A stretch of 64,000 nucleotides of DNA from Marimonas arenosa (GTDB lineage Bacteria; Pseudomonadota; Alphaproteobacteria; Rhodobacterales; Rhodobacteraceae), in contig NZ_JANHAX010000004.1 of assembly GCF_030848945.1 (NCBI RefSeq), forward strand, positions 92,001-156,000, in the 5' to 3' direction. Shown here piece by piece: positions 55,559-64,000 of this stretch. The notes under the pieces were generated by a model. The model had not been told where the DNA came from. It worked only from the letters and a program-made list of their open reading frames with translations, and searched no databases. A program made the position numbers and the translations under genes. The number at the start of each line of letters is the position of its first letter. Positions within the stretch are counted from its first letter, which is position 1.

Positions 55559-56152
55559 ATGGTGCGGTTGATCAAACGGATCTGGGGGTGGGTTTTTCGG
55601 CCCAGCGTGGTGGTCGGTCAGGGTATTCTTCTGCTGGTCGGAATAGTGATCGGGATCATCTTCTGGGGCGGGTTCAACACCGCGATGGAGGCCACCAACA
55701 CGATGGGGTTCTGTATCTCGTGCCACGAGATGCGCGACACGGTTTATGAGGAATACAAGACGACGGTGCATTACAAGAACGCCTCAGGCGTGCGGGCGAT
55801 CTGTTCGGATTGTCACGTGCCGCACGACTGGGGGCCGAAGGTGGTGCGCAAGATTCGAGCCACGAACGAGTTGTGGCACAAGGTGAAAGGTACGATCGGC
55901 ACGCCCGAAAAATTCGAGGCCAAGCGGCTGGAACTGGCAACGCACGTCTGGGACACCATGAAGGCCAACGATTCACGCGAATGCCGCAACTGCCATAGCT
56001 GGGAGGCGATGGATTTCGAACATCAGAGCCGACGTGCCCGTGAAAAGATGGAACCGGTGGTGCTGGGTACCGATTTGTCGGAGGGCGAGACCTGCATCGA
56101 CTGCCACAAGGGCGTCGCCCACAATATGCCAAAAATCGAGCGGGACGACTGA
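55559..56152 (+). CDS. NapC/NirT-family tetrahaem cytochrome c
   Basis: The product is 197 aa. An N-terminal membrane anchor (VVVGQGILLLVGIVIGIIFWGGF) is followed by four CxxCH motifs: CISCH (52-56), CSDCH (82-86), CRNCH (142-146) and CIDCH (179-183). This is the NapC/NirT quinol-oxidising fold, which passes electrons from the quinol pool to periplasmic reductases. The short length without a C-terminal fifth haem excludes TorC. Together with the dihaem cytochrome it forms an electron branch whose terminal reductase is not in the window. A gaagggagg ribosome-binding site is present. Confidence 0.9.
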   Translation: MVRLIKRIWGWVFRPSVVVGQGILLLVGIVIGIIFWGGFNTAMEATNTMGFCISCHEMRDTVYEEYKTTVHYKNASGVRAICSDCHVPHDWGPKVVRKIRATNELWHKVKGTIGTPEKFEAKRLELATHVWDTMKANDSRECRNCHSWEAMDFEHQSRRAREKMEPVVLGTDLSEGETCIDCHKGVAHNMPKIERDD

Positions 56153-56299
56153 GATCGCGCCTTTTGGTCGCCGCGGCCTTTGCCGGAATGGCGCCACAGC
56201 AATGGTGGGTGGCGCAGGCCGGGCTGCCCGGTGCTGACGGGATCCCGCGGCAGGGTTCCCGGGAGCGACGCCCCTTTGCTTCCAACATAAGCAGGTGTT

Positions 56300-57592
56300 T
56301 CAAAGCGGGTCGAGCGCGCGGGCCAGTCTTTCGCGCAGTTTGGCGCCGCGCGGCGGGTTGACCTGTTCCAGCCAGGTGATCTGGCCGCTGAGCCGGGCAA
56401 GGAAGGCGGGATCAGCGAGGCGCGGATCCGCGGGATTGGAGAGGTGATGGACGGTCGCCTTGAGCCGATCATAGGCGGGGCGCGGGATGTTGAGATGCCG
56501 GTTTATGACCAGCCCGGTCACGGTCTGCCGTTGGCCCCGGCCCGAGGCCCCTGTCTTGGCGGGGTTGAGGGCGAACCCCTCGTTTTCGGCGATCTCGGGC
56601 AGGATGCGCAGAAGCGGGCGGGCGATCGCGGCATCGCCCGAGAAGGTCAGGTCGTCGGCGTACCGGGTATAGACAGCGCCAAAGCGCCGGGCGAGCCCGT
56701 CAAGCCGCCGGTCGAGCCCGTGGGCGCAGAGATTGGCGAGCGCCGGCGAGGTGGGCGCGCCTTGCGGCAGGTGGCGGTTCGAGAGCCGTTTGTCATGGCG
56801 GCGGCTGAGCCGGTGCAGGATGTAGGGTGGCGTCGCCAGCGTGGTCAGCCCGGTGAGGTCCGAAGCGACGGCGCCGGGGTATCCGAGGCAACGGTAGAGG
56901 CCGAACACGCGGGAATAGGCAATGGAGTTGAAGAACTCTCGCAGATCGAAGCGCAGCACGACGGCTTCGCCGGCGTGGCGGGCCGCGGCCTGAAGGCAAT
57001 TGCGGCCGGGCACGAAACCATAGGCGGCAGGCGATGACGGCACCCGGTTCAGCAGGCCCGACAGCAACCGGCGCTGCAGCCGTTTGAGCAGGGGTTTGGG
57101 CTCTTCGATCAGGCGTTCTCCGCCCGAGGCTTTGGTCAGGATGTGGAAACGGTAATGCGGGGCGAAGGCGTTTTCCGTCCGGTTCGAGAGCGCATTGAGA
57201 TCAGCAAAGCGGGTGAGCTGTTCGGGCGTGAGGCCGAGCCAGTCCGCCAGCTCGGCCCGGGTGCTGAGCGACGGCAGGCCGAGGTCGCGGAAGGCCGGCA
57301 GCGGCAGGAAGCGAGGCGGCGCGGTCTCGGGGGCGGGCCAGGTCTGATGCTGCCGGGCATGGTGCCAGATCGCCGCCATCTCGTGGGTGTTGCGCAGGGC
57401 GGCGGCCAAGTCATGGCGGCGCGGGGCGTAGGCCTTGGGAAAGCGCGCGCTCAATGTCGCGGCCAGCGGCGCCGCGTGGTGGTGCAGGCGCGGCGGCAGC
57501 AGGCGCTGCAGCCGGTCGGCCAACGCGCTCGGGGTCCAGTCGCAGGCGGTCAGGGTTGCGGCGATGGAGGTGCTGAAATCCTTGAAATTCAT
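56300..57592 (-). CDS. Retron reverse transcriptase (Mx162-like)
   Basis: The product is 430 aa. The RT core begins near residue 145 with YRFHILTKASGGERLIEEPKPLLKRLQRRLL. The first catalytic Asp is D216 (RFDLREFF), the LPQGAPTSP motif is at 275-283 and YADD at 311-314. Retron signatures are VTG at 358-360 (TVTGLVINRH) and NLCAH at 287-291 near the NAxxH position. A 140-residue N-terminal extension with LSTRAELADWLGLTPEQLTRFADLN parallels the myxobacterial Mx162 retron RTs. No maturase, HNH or DGR features are present. The structured candidate msr-msd RNA ends 18 nt upstream of the ATG. No clear ribosome-binding site. Confidence 0.9.
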   Translation of the reverse strand: MNFKDFSTSIAATLTACDWTPSALADRLQRLLPPRLHHHAAPLAATLSARFPKAYAPRRHDLAAALRNTHEMAAIWHHARQHQTWPAPETAPPRFLPLPAFRDLGLPSLSTRAELADWLGLTPEQLTRFADLNALSNRTENAFAPHYRFHILTKASGGERLIEEPKPLLKRLQRRLLSGLLNRVPSSPAAYGFVPGRNCLQAAARHAGEAVVLRFDLREFFNSIAYSRVFGLYRCLGYPGAVASDLTGLTTLATPPYILHRLSRRHDKRLSNRHLPQGAPTSPALANLCAHGLDRRLDGLARRFGAVYTRYADDLTFSGDAAIARPLLRILPEIAENEGFALNPAKTGASGRGQRQTVTGLVINRHLNIPRPAYDRLKATVHHLSNPADPRLADPAFLARLSGQITWLEQVNPPRGAKLRERLARALDPL

Positions 57593-57610
57593 AGTCTGCG
57601 TGCCAGGGCG

Positions 57611-57767
57611 CCGGGGCACTTTCTCAACCAATCGATGCCAAGCATAACCAGCCCTGGGCGAAGCCCAGTGACGGTTGTGCGCCGAATGGCCAGGGTCAGG
57701 TGGGTCTGCGTGGGGAAACCCCACGCGGGAGGTGGATCGCTCCGCCTCCGGCTTGAGAAAGGCCCGG
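57611..57767 (-). ncRNA. Candidate retron msr-msd RNA
   Basis: On the minus strand, a1 (CTTTCTCAA, 57753-57761) and a2 (TTGAGAAAG, 57619-57627) are perfect 9-bp complements, extended by CCGGG/CCCGG beyond a small bulge. a1 ends into AGC (57753-57751), the position of the branching guanosine in known retrons. Between the arms lie four hairpins: 57728-57749, a perfect 8-bp stem at 57708-57726, a long msd-like stem at 57646-57676 (6-bp tip CTGGGC/GCCCAG), and 57635-57645. The order a1-AGC-msr hairpins-msd stem-a2-RT gene is the retron layout. Confidence 0.7.
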
Positions 57768-57884
57768 CTGCCGCGATTGGAGCAGAAATGAGTGGCGCGC
57801 GTCAATCTGCAATTGAAGCCGGCACGGGCGGGGCATTTCCAGGACAGGATTGACAGGACAGGGGCGCGGGGAGACAACGTGCCG

Positions 57885-58490
57885 ATGCGGTATCACATGC
57901 CACATACGCGCGCGGGCCGGGTGGTGGGTTTGCTGGGCGGGTCGTTCGATCCGGCCCACGAAGGCCATGCTCATATCAGCCGCGAGGCGCTGAAACGGTT
58001 CGGGCTTGACGAGCTGTGGTGGCTGGTCAGCCCCGGAAATCCGCTGAAGCAACGCGGGCCGGCGCCGCTGGACGAGCGGATGGCGCGGGCGCGCGAGGTG
58101 ATGGACCATCCGCGGGTAAAGATCACCGACTTCGAGGCGCGGGCGGGCACGCGATACACCGCCGAGACCCTGAAGGCGCTGATGCGGGCGTATCCCGGGG
58201 TGCGGTTCGTCTGGATCATGGGGGCGGACAACCTGCACCAGTTCGACCAGTGGCAGGACTGGCGCTGGATCATGCAGCACGTGCCGATCGGCGTGCTGGC
58301 GCGGCCGGGGCAGCGGATCGCGGCGCGACACGCCAAGGCGGCGGACATCTATCGTTTCGCCCGGCTGCGCGGGCGGCAGGCACAAGCCCTGGCATGGGGC
58401 GAGGCGCCGCGCTGGTGCTTCGTCAACGTGCCGATGGTCGATGTCTCGTCGACCGCTATCCGGGCGCGCGGCGGGTGGCGCCACGTCTGA
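57885..58490 (+). CDS. nadD: Nicotinate-nucleotide adenylyltransferase
   Basis: The product is 201 aa. It adenylates nicotinic acid mononucleotide to deamido-NAD. The nucleotidyltransferase motif is [22 protein letters not shown] (GSFDPxHxGH), with [11 protein letters not shown] and the C-terminal [11 protein letters not shown] (ISSTxIR). GTG at 57879 and ATG at 57885 are both possible starts (ggggag at 57868-57873). The upstream region to 57593 holds the retron RNA on the other strand, so promoters of both must lie close together. Confidence 0.93.
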   Translation: MRYHMPHTRAGRVVGLLGGSFDPAHEGHAHISREALKRFGLDELWWLVSPGNPLKQRGPAPLDERMARAREVMDHPRVKITDFEARAGTRYTAETLKALMRAYPGVRFVWIMGADNLHQFDQWQDWRWIMQHVPIGVLARPGQRIAARHAKAADIYRFARLRGRQAQALAWGEAPRWCFVNVPMVDVSSTAIRARGGWRHV

Positions 58491-58592
58491 CCGGCGGCCA
58501 GGTGCCGACGGTCCGGGACGTGGGGAAAATGTGATCGAACGGACGCGCGGGCCCGCTTGTCTTGCACTGCTGCTTGCGGTTTAGTCGCGTCC

Positions 58593-60104
58593 ATGACCAA
58601 ACGCCTTTCGAGACGGGTTTTCCTCGGTGCTGGCCTGGCCGGGTTGGCTCTGCCGGCCTGGGCCAACGCCCCCGAGACGTCGCTCAGGCCGGTGCTGCGC
58701 CCCGGCGGGGGCGCCGCCAAGGCGACGGTGGCGACGAAGGCGCCGGTGCCGGGGGCCGCGGACCTGATCCAAGCGGCGCGGCTGGATGGGCAGGTGGCCT
58801 TTGCGGTGGCCGATGCCGGGTCAGGGCTGATGTTGGAGGCCCGCGACGGCAGCGTGGCGCAACCGCCGGCGAGCGTCAGCAAAGCGATCACCGCGCTCTA
58901 TGCACTCGACAACCTCGGGTCGGGGCATCGCTTCGTCACGCGGCTGATCGCAACCGGGCCGGTGCAGGGCGGGGTGTTGAATGGAGACCTGGTGCTGGCG
59001 GGCGGGGGCGATCCCACGCTCGACACCAACGCGCTGGCAGAGATGGCGCGCAAGTTGAAGGCGGCAGGTGTGCGCGAAGTGCGGGGCGATTTCAAGGTCT
59101 GGGGTGGGGCCCTGCCACAGATCCACGAGATCGACCGCGACCAGCCGGACCACGTCGGCTATAACCCGGCGATTTCGGGCATCAGCCTGAACTACAACCG
59201 GGTGTATTTCGAATGGAAACGCGCCTCGAACGGCTGGCGGGTGACGATGGACGCGCGGTCGAACAAATACCGCCCCGAGGTGAGCGTGACGAAGATGCGC
59301 GTCGTGAACCGGGCGCTGCCGGTTTACACCTATGACGAGAAGTTCGATGAAGACCACTGGACGGTGGCGTCGAAAGCGTTGGGCAAGGGCGGATCGCGCT
59401 GGTTGCCGGTGCGCCAGCCCGAGAAATACGCCGGCGAGGTGTTCCGCACCTTGGCGCGTGCACAGGGGATCGTGCTGCGGCAACCGCAAGTGACGCGGTC
59501 GCGACCGGGAGGCACGGCGCTGGTCAGCCAGGCGAGCCCGGAGCTGCAGGTGATTCTGCGGGACATGCTGAAATACTCCAACAACCTGACTGCCGAGATG
59601 GTCGGGCTGGCGGCGACGGTGAAGCGCAAGGGGCGGGCCAGTTCGTTGCGCGACAGTGGCGGCGAGATGAGCCGCTGGGCGGCAACGGCGCTGGGCATGG
59701 GGCAGGCCCGGCTGGTCGATCACTCGGGGTTGGGTGAGGAGTCGCGGTTGACGGCGCAGGACATGGCGCAGGCGCTGGTCAAAGCGCGCAGCGCCGGCTT
59801 GTTGCGGTCGATCCTGAAGAAGATCGACATGCGCCACGACAATGGCAAGGTGAACAAGGGCCACCCGATCAAGGTCTACGCCAAGACCGGCACGCTGAAT
59901 TTCGTCAGCGGCCTGGCGGGCTACATGGTGGCGCCGGATGGCACCGAACTTGCATTCGCGATCTTCGCCGCCGATCAGGGCGCAAGGGCCAAGATCAAGC
60001 GCGGCGACCGGGAACGGCCGCAGGGCGCGCGCAGCTGGAACAAGCGCGCGAAGCAGCTGCAGCAGAAGCTGATCGAACGCTGGGGGGAACTCTACGGGAC
60101 GTGA
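58593..60104 (+). CDS. dacB: D-alanyl-D-alanine carboxypeptidase/endopeptidase (PBP4 type)
   Basis: The product is 503 aa. The N-terminus MTKRLSRRVFLGAGLAGLALPAWA looks like a Tat signal (SRRVFLG). The penicillin-binding motifs of the S13 family are ASVSK (SxxK, about residue 93), YSNNL (SxN) and AKTGTL (KTG). A large insert between SxxK and SxN is typical of class C PBP4. It cleaves peptidoglycan cross-links and terminal D-Ala in the periplasm. No good ribosome-binding site is visible. It follows nadD after 102 nt. Confidence 0.92.
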   Translation: MTKRLSRRVFLGAGLAGLALPAWANAPETSLRPVLRPGGGAAKATVATKAPVPGAADLIQAARLDGQVAFAVADAGSGLMLEARDGSVAQPPASVSKAITALYALDNLGSGHRFVTRLIATGPVQGGVLNGDLVLAGGGDPTLDTNALAEMARKLKAAGVREVRGDFKVWGGALPQIHEIDRDQPDHVGYNPAISGISLNYNRVYFEWKRASNGWRVTMDARSNKYRPEVSVTKMRVVNRALPVYTYDEKFDEDHWTVASKALGKGGSRWLPVRQPEKYAGEVFRTLARAQGIVLRQPQVTRSRPGGTALVSQASPELQVILRDMLKYSNNLTAEMVGLAATVKRKGRASSLRDSGGEMSRWAATALGMGQARLVDHSGLGEESRLTAQDMAQALVKARSAGLLRSILKKIDMRHDNGKVNKGHPIKVYAKTGTLNFVSGLAGYMVAPDGTELAFAIFAADQGARAKIKRGDRERPQGARSWNKRAKQLQQKLIERWGELYGT

Positions 60105-60197
60105 CGGGACGCACCGAAAGGGTGCAGCCCGAAGTGGTCATGCCACGCCTTGCGGCGCGGGTGCTTTCCCAAACGCGCGCAGGGGAGCCCCAGCTCG

Positions 60198-61598
60198 TCA
60201 CGCCCAATCGGGATCTGCAACCTGGAGTGGGTCACCCGCGGCTTCAATGTCGAGACCTGCGGCCAAGAGGATGTCCTCGCGGAACCTGGGCGCAACCAGT
60301 TGAACCCCGACGGGCCGATCCCGGGTTGCGCCCGTCGCGACCGCGAGCGCGGGCAGACCTGTCGCAGGCAATCCTCGTTGCGTCAGCTGCGCTTCGAATA
60401 CCCTGGCGAAGGCCTGTTCCGAACGCACATCCAACTGCTGATCGAATGGCAGTTCACCGGAAACGGGGCAGATGAAGACGGGGTAGTCCTGTAGAAAAAG
60501 CTCCCATTGCCTGACCAGCCCTGCCCGCGCCTGCAAGGCGTCCATCAGGCTTTCAAACCCGACTTCGCCTGCTTCCCTGGTCATCTGATCGAAGACAAAC
60601 CGGGAATCCGGTTCGGCCTCCTTTTCGATCATGTCTTTTGCGCCGAACTGGGTTTCCGCCATCCAGAGGCGCGCGTTTATCGCCGCCGCGTGCCGCATCG
60701 GCGGGCAGTCGACCTCTTCGACGGTCCAACCGGCAGCCTTCAGTTTGTCTGCGGCATCGATCATGGCCGCCCGGACCTCGTCGGCGACGGGCATGTCATC
60801 CGGGGCTATGGTCAGCGCAGCGCGCTTTGGGAAATCCCGTTTCCCCAGGGGCGCCGGCACATGCCAGGGGTCACGGAGATCCGGCGCCGCCATGGCCGCC
60901 AGCGAGATTTCAATGTCGGAGATGCTGCGGGCAATCGGTCCGGAGACCGCCATGAGCTGGGCTCCGATAAACCGGTCCGGAGCGCTTGCATTGTAGGCCG
61001 GGACCCGGCCAAGCGTTGGCCGCAGGCCATGCAAACCACAAGCATAAGCCGGGTATCTGATGGACCCGGCGATGTCCGTGCCATGACCGAGGGCACATAT
61101 CCCGGACGCGACCGCCGCGGCGGCGCCGCCGGACGAGCCGCCTGGTGTTATCTCCCTGTTGCGCGGGTTCAGTGTCTGTCCATGCAGGTTGTTCTTGGTG
61201 AACCAGCGCAGGGAAAAGGCCGGCGTATTGGTGCGTCCGACGATCACGCCCCCTGCCTTGCGAATGTTCGACACCACCGGGCTGTCATCCTGTGCCACCA
61301 GGTTTTCCAGCAGGCGCAGGCCGTTTGTGGTGGCATGTCCCTTCTGGTCAACATTGACTTTGATCGTGACGGGGACACCGCAAAGAGCCCCGGGGGCTTC
61401 GCCCCGCGAAATGGCATCGTCAACCTCTTTGGCGGCGTGCAGGGCTTCCTCGCGGCACTCCTGCACCACGGCGTTGATCTTAGGGTTTACCTCGTCGAGC
61501 CGTTCCAGATGGGCTTCTGCAACTTCCGTCGCAGACAACTTTTTTGAGCGCACCGCCGCGGCAATCTCGCTCGCGGTCATTTGCCAGATATGGCGCAT
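60198..61598 (-). CDS. Amidase (amidase signature family)
   Basis: The product is 466 aa. The Ser-cisSer-Lys triad is visible: Lys80 (VPVTIK), cis-Ser155 in the GGSSGG loop (153-158) and nucleophile Ser179 (TDIAGSIRYPA). It hydrolyses amides; the sequence does not decide the substrate (indoleacetamide, aliphatic or aryl amides). It resembles roseobacter amidases more than GatA, whose subunit genes are absent here. The start MRHIWQMTASEIAAAVRSKKL at 61598 has a ggagag ribosome-binding site. Convergent with dacB. The 142-nt spacer upstream has no visible feature. Confidence 0.88.
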   Translation of the reverse strand: MRHIWQMTASEIAAAVRSKKLSATEVAEAHLERLDEVNPKINAVVQECREEALHAAKEVDDAISRGEAPGALCGVPVTIKVNVDQKGHATTNGLRLLENLVAQDDSPVVSNIRKAGGVIVGRTNTPAFSLRWFTKNNLHGQTLNPRNREITPGGSSGGAAAAVASGICALGHGTDIAGSIRYPAYACGLHGLRPTLGRVPAYNASAPDRFIGAQLMAVSGPIARSISDIEISLAAMAAPDLRDPWHVPAPLGKRDFPKRAALTIAPDDMPVADEVRAAMIDAADKLKAAGWTVEEVDCPPMRHAAAINARLWMAETQFGAKDMIEKEAEPDSRFVFDQMTREAGEVGFESLMDALQARAGLVRQWELFLQDYPVFICPVSGELPFDQQLDVRSEQAFARVFEAQLTQRGLPATGLPALAVATGATRDRPVGVQLVAPRFREDILLAAGLDIEAAGDPLQVADPDWA

Positions 61599-61740
61599 GG
61601 ACTCTCTCCCTGTTCCCGCCGAAGCCAATTCAAGAAACGTTCGCATCGTGCTGTTCGAAAGTCGACCACGAACTGGAATTGAGCATATCTGGACGTAGAA
61701 AAACGGGACGTTGGTCCGCAGACCTGCCGTTGGCTGGTTG

Positions 61741-62154
61741 CTATCTCACGACGTAGATGAATGTGTTGGCGCGGCCGTGTTCCAGCACCATGTGGTAGAG
61801 GGTGGCAGCGTTTTCCGGGTGCAGCCGCACGCAGCCGGCGCTGGCGGGGCGGCCGAGGCGGCCGATCTGGTCGGTGCCGTGGATGGCGAAATTGCCGGAG
61901 AAGAAGATCGACCAGGGCATCGGTGCGTTGTGATAGAGAGTGGAATAGTGCATCCGTTTCATCGACTGCACGGTGAAGAGCCCAAGCGGGGTGAACTTGC
62001 CGGCCCGCGCGGTGGAAACCGGCCAGCGGAAAAGCTCGCGCCCGTCGAGGAAGATGGTCATTTCCTGGTCAGACAGGTCGATCCGGGCCTCGACCTCGCC
62101 CGCCAGCGCGGGCAGAGGCAGAAGGCAAAGGAGGAAAGCTGCCAGACGGCGCAT
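61741..62154 (-). CDS. L,D-transpeptidase family protein (YkuD)
   Basis: The product is 137 aa. A signal peptide (MRRLAAFLLCLLPLPALAG) precedes a small YkuD domain: HYSTLYHNAPMPWSIFFSGNFAIHGTDQIGRLGRPASAGCVRLHPENA, with His in IHGT and nucleophile Cys in SAGCVRLH. It acts on periplasmic peptidoglycan tetrapeptides. The ATG at 62154 overlaps the upstream terB-like stop (TGATG); a GTG at 62157 is also possible. It is a second, smaller L,D-transpeptidase than the one at 50168. Confidence 0.88.
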   Translation of the reverse strand: MRRLAAFLLCLLPLPALAGEVEARIDLSDQEMTIFLDGRELFRWPVSTARAGKFTPLGLFTVQSMKRMHYSTLYHNAPMPWSIFFSGNFAIHGTDQIGRLGRPASAGCVRLHPENAATLYHMVLEHGRANTFIYVVR

Positions 62155-62579
62155 CACACCGTCATGTGCCGCGCGCGGGCGCCACGCTCGATGGCGGCGG
62201 CATGCAGGCGGTCGATGGACAGCTCGTAGCGGATTTCTTCGAGCAGGCGGAGCTCTTCGTCGCCGAGCGAGCCGTCGGCGGCCGCGACGTCGCAGGCCAG
62301 GGCATAGGCGGTCTCATAGAGCCGGGAGGGCAGGTTGTCGCGTACCAGGCCGAACAAGGCATCGAGGCCATCCTCCTGGTCGAACAGATCGAAGACCGTC
62401 CGAGACATGACCTGCATGCGGTCGATATCGTAGTTGGCGAAAACCGGAAGGTTGTTCACGGCCGACTGGATTTTCACCAGTTCCGAGGTACGGATGTTTT
62501 CGTCCGAGGCCGACACGGCGATCATCACCGCAACAAGGCAGTCTTGCGGGCTGAGCGGATGGGGGATCGGGTCGGTCAT
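62154..62579 (-). CDS. TerB-like tellurite-resistance-fold protein
   Basis: The product is 141 aa. It resembles the TerB helical fold: SPQDCLVAVMIAVSASDENIRTSELVKIQSAVNNLP, then LYETAYALACDVAAADGSLGDEELRLLEEIRYELSIDRLHAAAIE. The repeated acidic motif (SASDENIRTSE, AAADGSLGDEE) suits metal binding. The family is linked to membrane stress and metal responses. The gene is coupled to the L,D-transpeptidase gene, hinting at an envelope role. The start at 62579 has an aaaggata ribosome-binding site. Divergent from lysK. Confidence 0.75.
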   Translation of the reverse strand: MTDPIPHPLSPQDCLVAVMIAVSASDENIRTSELVKIQSAVNNLPVFANYDIDRMQVMSRTVFDLFDQEDGLDALFGLVRDNLPSRLYETAYALACDVAAADGSLGDEELRLLEEIRYELSIDRLHAAAIERGARARHMTV

Positions 62580-62695
62580 CTGGGTATCCTTTCCGGCTTG
62601 GTCTTCCCTTTTGTGAATATTGACCTCTGCCCGTCTGAACAATAGGAAACCGGGACCTGCGCGGACGGATCGCGCCGGGGAATCGGAGAATTCGC

Positions 62696-64000
62696 ATGTC
62701 GGAACTGCGCGACGCCGCCCTGAACAGCAAAGCCTGGCCCTTCGAGGAGGCGCGCCGGGTGCTCAAACGCTATGAGAAGGCGCCGCCGGAGAAGGGCTAT
62801 GTGCTTTTCGAGACCGGTTATGGGCCCTCGGGCCTGCCACATATCGGCACTTTCGGCGAGGTGCTGCGCACCACGATGGTCCGCCGCGCCTTCGAGCTGA
62901 TCTCGGACATTCCGACCCGGCTGATCTGTTTCTCGGATGACCTCGACGGCATGCGCAAGGTGCCGGGAAACGTGCCCAATCAGGACATGCTGCAAGAACA
63001 TCTGCAAAAGCCGCTGACCTCGGTGCCCGATCCGTTCGGAGAATACGAGAGCTTCGGCGATCACAACAATGCCATGCTGCGCCGGTTCCTCGACACCTTC
63101 GGGTTCGATTACGAGTTCTACTCTGCGACCGAGTTCTATAACACGGGCCAGTTCGACGAGATCCTGCTACGCGCCTGCGAGCGGTATGACGATATCATGA
63201 AGGTGATGCTGAAGTCCCTGCGCGAGGAACGGCAGCAGACCTATTCGATCTTCCTGCCGATCCATCCCGAGACGGGGCGGGTGCTGTACGTGCCGATGAA
63301 GAAGGTCGATGCCGAGAAGGGCGAGATCACCTTCGACGACCAAGACGGCCGCGAATGGACGCTGCCGGTGACGGGCGGCCATGTGAAACTGCAGTGGAAG
63401 CCCGACTTCGGCGCCCGCTGGGCGGCGCTGGGCGTGGATTTCGAGATGTATGGCAAGGACCATTCAACCAACACGCCGATCTACGATTCGATCTGTGAAA
63501 TCCTGGGCCAGCCGGCGCCGGAACATTTCACCTATGAGCTGTTCCTCGACGAAAACGGCCAGAAGATTTCCAAGTCGTCAGGCAACGGCATCTCGATCGA
63601 CGAGTGGCTGACCTATGCCTCGACCGAGTCGCTGAGCTATTTCATGTACCAGAAGCCCAAGACGGCGAAGCGGCTCTATTTCGACGTGATCCCGCGGGCG
63701 ATGGATGAGTATCACCAGCAGCTGCGGGCCTATCCCGGGCAGAGCTGGGAGCAGAAGGCAAACAACCCCGTCTATCACATCCATTCGGGCGATGTGCCCG
63801 CGTCGGACATGGTGGTGCCATTCTCGATGCTGTTGAATCTGGCCAGCGCATCGAGCGCCGAGGACAAGGCGGTGCTGTGGGGGTTCATCGCGAAATATGC
63901 CCCCGAGGCCAGCCCGGAGAGCCACCCCGGGCTCGACGCGGCGGCGGGGTATGCGGTGCGCTATTTCAACGATTTCGTCAAACCTACGAAAGTCTATCGC
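62696..64000 (+). CDS. lysK: Lysyl-tRNA synthetase, class I (cut by window edge)
   Basis: The frame is open from ATG at 62696 (ggag ribosome-binding site) to the end of the window, 435 codons with no stop. It ligates lysine to tRNA-Lys. The class I signatures are PHIGTF (residues 48-53, HIGH) and KISKSSG (about residue 290, KMSKS). [29 protein letters not shown] and [20 protein letters not shown] are typical of the class I LysRS found in alphaproteobacteria and archaea, unrelated to class II LysS. The C-terminal part is outside. Confidence 0.96.
   Translation, partial: MSELRDAALNSKAWPFEEARRVLKRYEKAPPEKGYVLFETGYGPSGLPHIGTFGEVLRTTMVRRAFELISDIPTRLICFSDDLDGMRKVPGNVPNQDMLQEHLQKPLTSVPDPFGEYESFGDHNNAMLRRFLDTFGFDYEFYSATEFYNTGQFDEILLRACERYDDIMKVMLKSLREERQQTYSIFLPIHPETGRVLYVPMKKVDAEKGEITFDDQDGREWTLPVTGGHVKLQWKPDFGARWAALGVDFEMYGKDHSTNTPIYDSICEILGQPAPEHFTYELFLDENGQKISKSSGNGISIDEWLTYASTESLSYFMYQKPKTAKRLYFDVIPRAMDEYHQQLRAYPGQSWEQKANNPVYHIHSGDVPASDMVVPFSMLLNLASASSAEDKAVLWGFIAKYAPEASPESHPGLDAAAGYAVRYFNDFVKPTKVYR

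Noticed and set aside
56300..57592. Reverse transcriptase as a group II intron or diversity-generating retroelement
   Set aside because: No maturase or HNH domain, no intron RNA domains V/VI, and no template/variable repeat pair nearby; VTG and the upstream inverted repeats favour a retron.
57792..57884. Longer nadD N-terminus starting at 57792
   Set aside because: The extra 31 residues lie upstream of the ggggag ribosome-binding site and are not NadD-like.

Overview
The window is 64 kb of GC-rich chromosomal DNA from an alphaproteobacterium. It is very probably a member of the Rhodobacteraceae (Roseobacter group). This rests on the serC leader-RNA-like element, FnrL-type TTGAT-N4-ATCAA sites, a class I lysyl-tRNA synthetase, an IalB-family protein, a fused HPF/cold-shock protein, a xanthine dehydrogenase/PuuD purine cluster and REP palindromes with a matching RAYT transposase. 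I saw no rRNA, tRNA, CRISPR array, prophage or classical IS element. Both window edges cut genes: a membrane protein on the left and lysK on the right.

Layout. 0-3.6 kb: a broken membrane protein, a PPP-type phosphatase, and a LysR regulator divergent from a cupin. 3.6-7.5 kb: the whole phosphoserine pathway (serA, serC, serB) with a leader RNA before serC. 7.6-20 kb: housekeeping and small conserved genes (BKACE, glutathione peroxidase, DUF393, CIA30-like, rlmN, SDR, IalB, asparaginase, LOG-like, threonine dehydratase, dapD, GAPDH family). 20.1-30.4 kb: purine catabolism (uraH, a LysR gene, then puuD-xdhA-xdhB-xdhC-guaD-ade with four ATGA overlaps), converting adenine and guanine to hypoxanthine/xanthine, urate and then 5-hydroxyisourate. 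30.4-39.5 kb: HAD hydrolase, clpS, an RsmC-like methyltransferase, two SDRs, haem genes hemF, hemE and hemC, and an FnrL-controlled cytochrome c peroxidase. 39.6-44.7 kb: an RTX-repeat protein, rpsO, HPF-CSD fusion, DUF2267 and pnp. 44.7-51.2 kb: 1-Cys peroxiredoxin, aldehyde dehydrogenase, an odd kinase-like fusion, thioredoxin, thioesterase, L,D-transpeptidase and a cold-shock gene.

The accessory part is 51.4-58 kb. It holds a RAYT transposase whose own reading frame contains a REP pair and whose stop codon lies in a third REP; a palindrome-rich spacer; a possible PD-(D/E)XK nuclease coupled to ettA; an FnrL-site cytochrome pair (dihaem cytochrome plus NapC/NirT-like); and a retron. The retron has a 430-aa reverse transcriptase with the retron VTG signature and an N-terminal extension like the myxobacterial Mx162 type. 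Just upstream is a 157-nt structured region bounded by inverted repeats, with an AGC exactly where the branching guanosine is expected. I consider this the best candidate for an undescribed system here. From 58 kb on: nadD, dacB (PBP4), an amidase, a small L,D-transpeptidase with a TerB-like gene, and lysK.

A second unusual observation is a pair of 25-codon micro-ORFs 50 kb apart (666-743 and 50837-50914). Both read MAxWLA followed by RWLA and xCLA blocks in swapped order.
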